This document shows positions 54,854 through 64,000 of a stretch of DNA of 64,000 nucleotides, piece by piece. The number at the start of each line of letters is the position of its first letter. Position 1 is the first letter of the stretch. The notes beneath the pieces were generated by a model, which made no database searches, was not told where the DNA came from, and saw only the letters and a program-made list of their open reading frames with translations. Source of the DNA: Otis tarda (lineage: Eukaryota > Chordata > Aves > Otidiformes > Otididae); assembly GCA_026413225.1 (NCBI GenBank), contig CM048552.1, forward strand, positions 213,516,553 to 213,580,552, read 5' to 3'. The translations under genes and the position numbers were made by a program.

Positions 54854-55003
54854 TTTCTCTCTTTTTCTTTCTCTTTCCCTTACCTTCTTTCTTTCTCTCT
54901 CTTTCCCTTTCTTCCCTTCTGTTTCCTTTCTTTTTCTTTCTTCTGCTTTCTGTTTTTCTTGCTTTCTTTCTCAGTTTCTTTCCCGCGTTCTCTCTCTTTC
55001 CAT
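54854..55003. repeat. CT-rich (TTTC/TTCC) tract
   Basis: About 150 bp of irregular pyrimidine repeat on the + strand. It is preceded by an AT-only stretch with repeated 'aaatttatata' words (about 54811-54850). Confidence 0.92.
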
Positions 55004-55100
55004 CGATGGACTATATGAAGTAATTCACAGTTACACTTTTTAAAAGTATAGCTTTTTGCTCAAAGAGAAGGTATTTAATTAGGCAATTGTGACCTAGTTC

Positions 55101-55141
55101 TCAGCTGGTGTAAATCAGCGGCAATGATTTATACCAGCTGA
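55101..55141. repeat. 17-bp-stem hairpin
   Basis: TCAGCTGGTGTAAATCA (55101-55117) pairs with TGATTTATACCAGCTGA (55125-55141) across a 7-base loop, with a single G:T-type mismatch. The word 'cagctggtgtaaatca' with its inverted partner resembles an old palindromic dispersed sequence I recall from bird and reptile genomes. I cannot name the family with certainty. Confidence 0.7.
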
Positions 55142-58100
55142 ACATATGAATTCTGGTGTTTGGTAGCCGATTTTAGAGGGCCTGCCTTGTAAAGTGCATT
55201 GGACTGTGTATTATATTAGCTACAAGAACATTTTGTAAAAATACAGTTGTATTTTATGCCATCTCTTTTTTTTTATATATCCTTTATATTCCCACATTGT
55301 TTGCATGATTAAAGAAGAGGAAAGATGGACTTGTCGTTGCAGAACAGACCAGGAGCCGGGTGATAATAGTCTAAGCTCCTTCTTACATCGTGGGCAAGTC
55401 ACTTGAAGCTGAGGTGCTGAATATCTCGTAAGAGGTATTGACAGCTTGCAAGCCCCGCCGGAGCCCACAGTGCTTTACAGGGATCTAAGGGGCCTCCAGA
55501 GGCATCTGGAGCTGTCACGGATGTAGCCCACGGGTTGGATACTCAGGGTGGAAGGAGATGGGAATAGATGTCCACCCACCATGATGTTGGAAGGGAAGGA
55601 GGGTGCAGTATGAGGGGAAATAGGAATCAGCTTTCTGCTTTTCTTTTTTTTCTGCTTTTTTTTTTAAATTAATTTCATTTTCTCAGAAAGGCTGAAGGTC
55701 TGTTCCTGGAGCAAATGAATTCAAGGAGTGACAATCAATATGTGGCCTCTGATTAGGGGCATCTGAGAACCCGGTGAACATCTTCTGCTCCTCTTGCTGG
55801 GTTAGCTATGCCTGGCAGAGGGTTAGGAAAGGAATGAACTCTTGGGAGTGGCAATGTCCTAAATCACACAGCAAACTTGGCTGGAGTTTTTCTGTCAGAG
55901 CTGAGAGCTGTGGCAGGCATGGCAAGTTCTGGAAAGCTGGAGGCACTGCAGTTCGGGCCCTGATTTGTTAAGGAAATAAGCCTTAGGGGACATTCTTCTT
56001 CTGCCTTCACAAATGTCTTTATGTCCATCATCGTTCCTTTCAGATGCCTTCTGCTCTCAGCGCCGAGCTCCAACAGATTTTGACAGGGGCCTGAGGTTTC
56101 GAGAGCATCAAAGGTGGACGACATCCCATCTGGCTAGATATGCCAACTCTCTTGCTGAGCCACCTCATCATGGACGCCCTCTAAGAGAAGTGGTTAGAAA
56201 TTGGCATCAGGGACCTGTTTCATCCTCACGTAGAACAGCCCAGAACTTCTCTGATAAAGGTAGCACGCTGCCAGGGTAGTTCAGCATAAATCTCCTAAAT
56301 GATCAATTATACTTGGTACACTTAGAGGGAAAAAAAAAGTAACGGTACTCCTTGTGGAGCTAGGTAAATTAATTTAGTAATAATAACCCCAAACTTTTGG
56401 AGCTGAGCTTCTATCTCTATTCTGGCTAAACTGCCTTTGAAACATGCTGAATCAATGGGCATAATAAGTCAAAGAAAGGCTTTTCTCTATGAAACACCAA
56501 TTCGTTTTCCTGCTTTCCTTTGTGCTCAGTTATAACTGGGATTTCATAAAACTGTGCTTGAGAGTAGAAAACCGTATTATCCCTTAAATATGGTGTCCCA
56601 GCTACGGCTGAACTTTCTGTTTGGACTTTGACCAAGCTGCTGGGCTTAAATCCCAACCCTGGAGCTACCAGATGGACCACATTATTCTCACTTGCAAAAA
56701 CCCTATCAGAAAAACTGTTTCGACCAGAATAGGCCTGCTGCTCATGGAAGGCGCGAGGTGCTAATGGGACATTGTTCTCCTGACATGGGTGCCATGCTCC
56801 TTCTGGTACCCATCCCAGCTTGCATTGTACTTGATTTTTTATAAAAATTCCGTGCATCAGAGGAATAGGGAAGGGTCTAGTGGAGACACAGCCTTGCTAG
56901 CAGATGGGCCATGGCCAGGTGGACATGTCTAAATGAGGACCACTGGCATCTCAGCATCACAGCAGCCTGAAATGCTTCACAGGGGAATGTCTCAGCCCAG
57001 CCAACAGGCACTGCCAAAGAGAGAGACGTGTTGGAAATCACACTTCTTTCTTGGACTCAAGTGCCTGCGTACAGCCCTGAGATACCTGCATCTTTGGCTG
57101 CGTTTGACTAGTAAATAAACCAGGCTGGAGCCTGTTCGCTGGCTGCCCATGGCAAGTGGCACAGCAGAACTTGCAACCAGATGGTTTTTATCCCCCAAAC
57201 AGATGACTTCACCCCTACTGAGTTTTTTTTCAATGATCCTTGCCCTTTGCTGGGATGACCATGCCTGGATGTTGTCTGGACTCACTACCTGGTGAGGGCC
57301 TCAGACACGATTGGGAGTAAGCTAAGATTTAAGCAGTCTGGATGATCATGCAACAGAGCTGGAGCCATTGCTCTGGCTCTAGCTGGCTCTTTAATACAAA
57401 CATAGCCTTGGAGGCTTAAAGCATTTTGTAACCCTTTGGTTTTCCTTTCCTCAAATCGTACGTTCTCCCCTTGAGCTCCTCTCACCTCATATCCCAGAAG
57501 AGTTCTGCAGCTCGTTGTTGACTGAAGAGCTAATTCCCTTGTTTGTTGTGAACCTGGCTCCTGACACCTTCATTTGGTGTCCCCTAGTCCTCCTTCTACA
57601 AGAGAAGGTTCTTGTACTGAAAGAGACCCCTCTTCATCCCTCCCAGACGTCCCTCCAGGACATCCTCTCATTTTTTCTGTGGCTAGTACCTTCATAATGT
57701 TCAAGGATGCATAACAGAGGCATAAGAGGGATATCCTACTACAGTTATAGCTGGTATTAAGCAACACACAGGCTGTAGACCTCTCTTTTTATCCCTCCTC
57801 AGAAATGAGCTCTTGCAGTTTTTTGACTGCAAGGAGGAGGAGTCACTGTGATGTCCATCCAGGGGACAGACAAGGTAGGGCTGGGTCACATTTGATCCTT
57901 TTTATTGTCCCAGTGCCTCCCAGGTACCCAAAGGAGAGAGTTCAGATAGCGCTCCTGGGCCACAACATGGTGAAGGTCCAGGAGAAAGAGGAATACCCTT
58001 CTTCATGTAAGAAACACCAGGCTCTGAACCACAAGAAATGAACCACATCATCCTCACCAGTGATACCAGGTCAAGTTTAGTTTTATTTATTTACCGTCTT

Positions 58101-59916
58101 ATTTAATAAGTTGGAGGCTGAGGGAGGAGACTGAGAAAGAAGTGGTGGGTCCCTTACTGCCTTCTTGTTCTCCTGGGATAGTGCTTTTTCTCCACAGCCC
58201 TTTGCAGACAGATAGAGAGGATGGAGGTGCTGGCAAGCCCTGGCACCCCCTGACAGGCTGGGATCAATGATTGGGGCTCAACCTGCACGTAGGTGAGACA
58301 GAGCTGGAAAGGTTGTCCAGCCAAATTCTCTTCTGGAGTAAAATAAACAGGTATCACCCTGGGGAGCACTAACAGAGGTCACAAAAGCCCCTTGCTTCAA
58401 TATCTCCCACTGGGACAGGAGAACAGGACAGCTAACCTGGAAAGACTAGCAGCAAACCACTCTTTTCCTCATCTCTCAGATGTGGCAGGAAATCTCTGTA
58501 CCTCTGTTATACTTGTTACCGCTTTATGAGACCGTTTAATATGCTGCTCAGAGAGAGGAGCACACAACGAGGACCAGAGGATGATCCCTAAAGGCTTCAG
58601 GAGTGGGTAGCTTCCCTGTCTCCCCAGCTCAGCTAGCTTTGGGCACCAGGGGTTCAAGAACAAACTCCCAAGGGGTTCATCGCATGGGGTTCACCTGGGT
58701 GACAGAGGGCTTGGCACCATCCCTGAGACCATGGAGACATGTTTGGGCATCACAAGGTGAGATCTGGAGAGGAAGCAGAGGCCTCCCTGCCTTGAGAAAC
58801 TAGGCAGGGTGCTGGTGAACCTGCCCGTGAGATCTTCATGGCATCACCAAACCTCACCAGTGTCCAGCACCCTCCATTCCTGGTGCACGGATAGGAGGGT
58901 GAAGAGCTGAGCTCTGCAAGCATCTGGGGAAATTAAAAACCAACTGGCTTTTCTGGCTTCATGTCAAGATGGAAAACAGATGGGATCCTTGCACTGTGGC
59001 TTTCCTTCTCCCTGGCAAGCAGATGTTGTAACCTTTTCTAGAGCAGGTTAGAGAAACGTGCCCTCTTCTTCAAGAGCTAGCCAAACTCCAAGAGAATCAG
59101 GGGCATTGGTTGGCTCAAGGTGGAGTTTGTTGCACAGGCTGTGCGGAGTTTTTTAAGCATAGGTAGTCAACTGTGACCTGGTTGTAGAAATGAGTGGGAA
59201 GCCTGGGTCCTTTGTGTGCATGGAAATGCAGGTAGTAGCTTTCAGGGTGGGCTGGAAGGCAGAGGGTTGGGAACCATCGAGAAAAAAAGGTGCAACAATG
59301 AGGGAAAAGAAGGGAATGAAGTCATTGATTGCTTCTCAAGGCTGTATTTTAAAATGTCGCCTGATTGGTTTTCAAGCCAGAAAGGTTTCAGGTCCAGTGG
59401 GTTTCCAGTAATGATGGTAAAATAAGGAGGAGCATTGAAAGGAATTTGTAAACTTTGTATTTCTTGCCCATTTTTTTAGTTTCATGAAAAGGACTTTTGT
59501 GTTTCCTGGCTTGAAACAGAATTTGGGAGTAAAAACTGTCTATGCTCACCAAGAGAAAAGGTTTTTTTTTCTCAGCAAGGTTTCCAATACCTGGATTTGT
59601 GACATTGAAGGCTTTTTGGTTTTAGGAAGAAATGTTCCTCTGTGTCTATGTTTTGCAAAATTTCATGTTGCACTCACATACCTGCATGGAAACAGCTTTT
59701 TTTTTTTTTTTTTAGGCAGAGCCCCCAGAGCCACAGATTTCCAGCCCCAGGAGGGAACTGAGACATTTACAAGGAAAATATCATGCTGCCACCTTGTTCC
59801 TTTGAAGATAGCTTTGGAAAGTGCATGGCCACCTTCCAGCTGATCTGTGCTCCATCAGATGGAGCAGTACAAGCACAGGCCAAGGACTCTTCTGGGTCTA
59901 CTCTTAGGATGTTAAA
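55142..59916. other. Downstream intergenic DNA, no gene seen
   Basis: About 4.8 kb. It has T-rich runs near 55640-55670 and a poly-T at about 59697-59714. A stretch at about 57530-57700 ('tttggtgtcccctagtcc' and onward) feels like an old interspersed repeat, but I could not assign it. The best open frame (56426-56857, minus strand, 143 codons) has no family resemblance. Confidence 0.45.
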
Positions 59917-60373
59917 TTGCTGGAGCGCATCCAGAGAAGGGCAACGAAGCTGGTGAAGGGTCTGGAGCACAAATCTTACGAGGAGCGGCTGAGGGAACTG
60001 GAATTGTTTAGTCTGGAGAAGAGGAGGCTGAAAGGAGACCTCATAGCTCACTACAAAGAACTGAAAGGATGTTGTAGGGAGGTAGATGTTGGTCTCTTCT
60101 CCCAAGTAACTTGGATAGGACAAGAGGAAATGGCCTTAAGCTGCGGCAGGGGAGGTTTAGATCTGATATTAGGAAACACTTTACTGAAAGAGTGGTCAGG
60201 CACGGGAACAGGCTGCCCAAGGAAGTGGTGGAGTCACCATCCCTGGAGGTGTTCAAAGAATGTGTAGACTTGGAACTTCAGGACATGGTGTAGTAGGCTT
60301 GATGGTGTTAGGTTGATGGTTGGACTTGGTGATCTTGGAGGTCTCTTCCAACCTTAAAGATTCTATGATTCTT
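59917..60373 (+). mobile_element. CR1 LINE 3' fragment, second subfamily
   Basis: About 455 bp and the best-preserved CR1 ORF tail in the window. One frame gives '[20 protein letters not shown]' and onward to '[20 protein letters not shown]'. After a frameshift near 60110 another frame gives '[16 protein letters not shown]'. The 3' UTR ('gatggttggacttggtgatc', 'tcttccaacc') differs from the other copies here, apart from the antisense piece at 6006. It ends in 'gattctatgattctt'. Dead copy. Confidence 0.95.
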
Positions 60374-62136
60374 CTGTAGCCACAGCCAGTGCCAGAGCAA
60401 CCCACAAGATGTGCAGTAGTGAGTTTCTGGAGCCCCCATTAAACCACATCATTGTATCAGACCATGCACAATTCAGTCCAGCCTTAACACCACACCACAG
60501 CATGGAGACAACTAGAAATCAAGAGGGTGAGTTAGTAGACATCTCAGCTCATAGATAAGTAGGGAGCACCTGGTCCCTACTGGCACTAAAACAAACAGTG
60601 GGACTGCATCTTGGCCTAAACCACTTGTTAAATAAGTAATAGTCAAGCCTGGGGTTTCTACAAAGATAGAAACTTTCAAGAGAAGGAAATATGACTTCAT
60701 CATGCTAGCAAGTATCACAGAAGGAATCATGCACCAGGGTCCCAGGGGCATTCAGGAATCCAAAACGTGCAGAGCCGCAGTCGGGACAGGATCGCTGGAA
60801 CAGGGAAAATTGCCTAACTCTAGCCTGGCAATTTGATCCAACATTAGTCCTGGAGACTCACCTGCAAACCAAGCTGAGCACCACCAGCCCGTGCAGACCC
60901 CAAAACAGAGGGAGTCAGCTCTTCTGTGCTTAGTGTGGAACGGCTTACAAGGGATTTGGTGAATCCAACTTAATTTCCATGTGTCTTCTGATGAAATCTG
61001 TATCGAAGTCATTGCGAGAGCGCGGGCTTTTCCAGATGTGACAGTAAATGTCTGCAGGCACACTTTTTAACAGTCTGCAGGGTTAGGAAGACATTTTATG
61101 ATCTAGGTAGACAAAGCTGTTTTATGTCTGAGCAAAAAAAAATATTAATGGCAAAGAGCTGCCTAACAAGCCTTTTTCTGAGTGATTGCTAGCCAGCCTA
61201 ATGTGTATTTGGTCATAAACCAGCTGGGACATTTGGGATGTATTAGCCAACTTTTGCATAACATATGCAGGAAGATGCTGAGAAGATATAACCGGTATGT
61301 TACGATGTTGTACGAAACTATTGAGTTACACGGTGCAAAATCTGAGTTTCTTTAACAAGGTGACCCTTGTCCCTGGTGCGGACATGGTTCATATGAAAGG
61401 CATAGATTTTTGGTGTGATATTTTCTTATGATATTTCATCTGTATTTCCCCTTTTTTCCCCCATCCACAAGATAAGGTCTTTACTTTCCTATCAGCTCAA
61501 GGATTGCTTAGATACGACAGTAGTGAGAGACAGACACAGACACAAGGAAGCAGGCCCACTTGATGTTAGTGGCTGGAGACCAGCGACTGTTTTCTCATCG
61601 TGTGGGGAGTGCTGAGTCTGCCACTCCCGTGTAAAATGACCCTTTTTCAATAATAGCCTTGTTCGGTAATGGTATTGCCTGCATGAATGGCCTATGGAAA
61701 GGGCAACTAGAAGACATGGTGGTCTTCTTTTCTGGAGTGTCCTTGTACATGGAGGTAGACAGTGCTGAGGAAGAGCTGGGCAACCATCTCATTTCAGATT
61801 GTATTATAAAAATACAGCAGTCCCCATAAGAAGGTCCTTGCTGCTTCTAAGCTGGTTCAAAGACCCTTGAAATCACTCCTGGGATCTCAGGGAATATCTT
61901 CACCACTAAGTAAGAGAGGTCAGGTCTTGGAGCACCAGTTGTCCATGTTACTTCGCTTAGCTCACTCCCAAACCCTGCTCTCAGGCAGAGGAGAGCCGAG
62001 GTGTTTGGACACAAGCCATGCTGTGACACTTGGCCTCAGGGCCAGCGATCGGCCCTGGACGGCTTTATTTAGTAGTGTAGGTGTTGCTGATGAGACTGCA
62101 CCGCTTTTGGCTCCCTCTGCCCTGCTCAGTCCTTCA
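60374..62136. other. Downstream intergenic DNA, no gene seen
   Basis: About 1.8 kb with no exon, RNA gene or known repeat recognised. Confidence 0.5.
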
Positions 62137-62290
62137 GTACTGTCCCGGCAGGCTTTGCACCTTCCAACACCCCCACAAGTCTTTATGCCACATCTCAGAG
62201 CTCATAACACCTACCCTTGGTTTCTTGCTGTAAAAACATTACTCTGGCAGGCTGCAGCACAGCCCACTTAATATTTCAGACACTTTGAAC
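62137..62290 (+). repeat. Copy B of an unnamed dispersed repeat
   Basis: Related to 3312-3412 in the same orientation and longer by about 50 bases. Shared blocks include 'tcccggcaggctt', 'actctg' and 'ctgcagcacagcccac', the last followed by 'atatttcaga'. Weaker similarity continues upstream (pyrimidine-rich 'cctctgccctgctcagtcc' against 'ccccttctgtccc') and perhaps a little downstream. Confidence 0.6.
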
Positions 62291-64000
62291 TGAATCCCCT
62301 CCATCCCTCCTCCAATAATTACTACGAACTAGGGCCATGGGGCATCACGCAGGACCCAGAGGAGGCTGAAGGCCAAATGCCATGTGCTGCGGACCAGACA
62401 GCCTGCTGGCAACTCCGAGCTGTGTGCAGCGATACAAACCAGGCTGCGCGACCGGACTTCAAGGCAAGATGGGAGCACAACTCTCTTTGCTTTAACGCTA
62501 CAGAGCAAATCACTGTGGATTTAGGGGAACCATGAAGGCAAGAGAGACTTTTGCCAGTGCAGACATTGGAAACAGTTCGTGAGACCTGACTGACTTCCCA
62601 GCCTGCTTTCAAGTGATGAAAATTGTGGCTCAAAGAAATCTTCCTTTGGTAAGACACGTGGCAACACTCAAAACCCAACAGGCCTCCATAAGTACCCCTG
62701 ATTACATCCCCAGCACAACAGAGTTGTTTAATAGGGTTATCAAATGCAAGGTAAGCCATGGCAGCCAAATGCGATGTCATTCACATGAACTCAGCTTACC
62801 ATGCAGAAGTGTCCAACTCTGGTTGCATTGCATGGGGAATAGGTTCGGGGACAGTTACTGCATCTCAGCCAACATGTGGCAATGTCATACGAGCTGCCAT
62901 AACTGGGTTGTGTGTTTGAGCCCCGGCATCCAACCGTTCACAGATTGCGGGTTGCATCTCCACAAAGAGACGGCCGATGTAGACTCCTTTTTTTAGAAAG
63001 AAAACCCAGCTTGTCTTTAATCCAGGATGCACGGGTTTGAAATTCCAAGCATATCTTGACATGGCTGCAGATACTAGAGCAAACCTCTAGGTCCCTCCGC
63101 AGCACGAACAAGGATATGTTGTTGTATATGCAAAAGGATCTTGTGCCAAAATCCTTGTGGTCTAAATCTGTTCAGTAGCCTGGATGTGTTCTACAGGAAT
63201 ATGAGTGGCTTGACTGTGTAGGAAGAGGTAGGCAGGTAGGTGCTTAGGCAATTACTTGGTACAAACACTTTGGACACACTTTGGACTCTGTTTGCTCAAT
63301 GAGCAAATGTCTGAAAGCTCACTATTGAAAAAACCTTCTTGGCTTTGGCTTGAGGAATTTACATCTCTCGACACAATGACCTTGCTGTTGGCCTGGAAGA
63401 GCCAACCTGCGGTGATGTGGAAGCCAGCTGCTCATCTCTCAATGAGTCAACCTCACAAGGTTTTTCCTTTTCACTTGAGTGTACAGGGACACTGCTGTCC
63501 CATTTCTGCAGGTGTTGGGGGAAGATTCCTCAAACCTTGCATCTGGCCCACCTCAAAAGAGATAGCTGTCTCTGTATTTTATTGTCAGACATCATTTTGT
63601 GGAGTTGCTCTGGAGATCCTAGGTCAGGTAGGGCAAATGAGACAGGCTTGCCAGCTGAGATACCAGTTCATCTGCAAGGCTAGATGAAGTGGCATGTCTC
63701 TGTCAAACAATATGAAAGGCTTGGTAGATCTTCAGAGACAACATGGAAGGGAAACCATTTCTCTTCCAATGAGCCTGAGAGAAAAGACAACTCCTTCAGC
63801 ACCCATCGCCTTACCGCCAAGGAGATCACAGGGGGCAACCGTGGCTTTTATAAGATGAGCATATGTCTACTTACTGAGTCCAGGCAGTGGGGATATGGCA
63901 GTTTTCACCACTATCAAACCAGGCTGGATTTGAACTAGCATCCACAATGTCCCTCAGCAGGCTAACAAGCCCCTGACTATCTTCCTTCTGTACAGCATTC
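62291..64000. other. Downstream intergenic DNA, no gene recognised
   Basis: Contains a 143-codon + frame (63256-63687) followed at once by an 84-codon + frame (63684-63938). Neither resembles a family I know. A repeat or lncRNA origin is possible but unsupported. Confidence 0.4.

Noticed and set aside
57530-57700. Stretch with 'tttggtgtcccctagtcc' resembling an old interspersed repeat
   Set aside because: I could not assign a family or boundaries from memory, so it is only mentioned in the intergenic entry.
63256-63938. Adjacent 143- and 84-codon plus-strand open frames near the window end
   Set aside because: They are back to back without a shared motif or known family. I could not support a gene, though a non-coding transcript is not excluded.
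46641-64000. Searched for exons of UVRAG, the expected convergent neighbour of WNT11 in amniotes
   Set aside because: No coiled-coil or C-terminal exon that I recognise is present. The neighbour probably lies beyond the window.
1-64000. tRNA, rRNA, miRNA or CRISPR-like arrays
   Set aside because: No cloverleaf with plausible A/B boxes, no rRNA core words, no short hairpin with miRNA character and no regularly spaced repeats were seen. The regular arrays are microsatellites or a minisatellite.

Overview
This is vertebrate, almost certainly avian, genomic DNA. About ten 5'-truncated CR1 LINE copies carry the ATTCTATG-type 3' end typical of bird CR1. Genes are interrupted by GT-AG introns, and there are no bacterial-style gene blocks. 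The only protein-coding gene I can support is WNT11, on the + strand and complete in the window. Five coding exons (23198-23280, 32422-32657, 33409-33686, 34909-35201, 45197-45371) splice in frame to 1065 bases, which is 354 codons plus a stop. That is the length I recall for vertebrate WNT11. All four coding introns have GT-AG ends and the phases match. Layout: 1-19.5 kb is intergenic DNA upstream of WNT11. It holds a CpG-rich block near 0.65-1.66 kb, four CR1 fragments, a CCTT microsatellite, an ATT microsatellite, one copy of an unnamed dispersed repeat (3.3 kb) and a polypyrimidine tract of about 580 bp just before the promoter. At 19.5-19.9 kb lies a CpG-island promoter. It has a TATA box and, within about 65 bases upstream of it, a SOX-OCT composite motif, a CRE-like site and a TCF/LEF-like site. 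An inferred short non-coding first exon ends at a consensus donor (19831). A G-rich degenerate minisatellite fills the start of the first intron. From 23.0 to 46.6 kb is the body of WNT11, with two long introns (9.1 and 10.0 kb) that contain mostly antisense CR1 pieces and a cluster of transcription-factor-like motifs near 43.2 kb. The 3' UTR has two candidate poly(A) signals. From 46.6 to 64 kb is downstream intergenic DNA. It holds two of the longest CR1 copies, an interleaved inverted-repeat structure of about 380 bp near 51.4 kb, a CT-rich tract, a short perfect hairpin near 55.1 kb and a second copy of the unnamed dispersed repeat at 62.1 kb. Biology: WNT11 is a secreted, lipid-modified ligand that mainly drives beta-catenin-independent (planar cell polarity and calcium) Wnt signalling in gastrulation, heart, kidney and muscle development. 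The rest of the window is best read as its regulatory landscape plus old repeats. I found no RNA gene, CRISPR array, complete mobile element or second protein-coding gene. None of the long open frames outside WNT11 looks like a protein I recognise.
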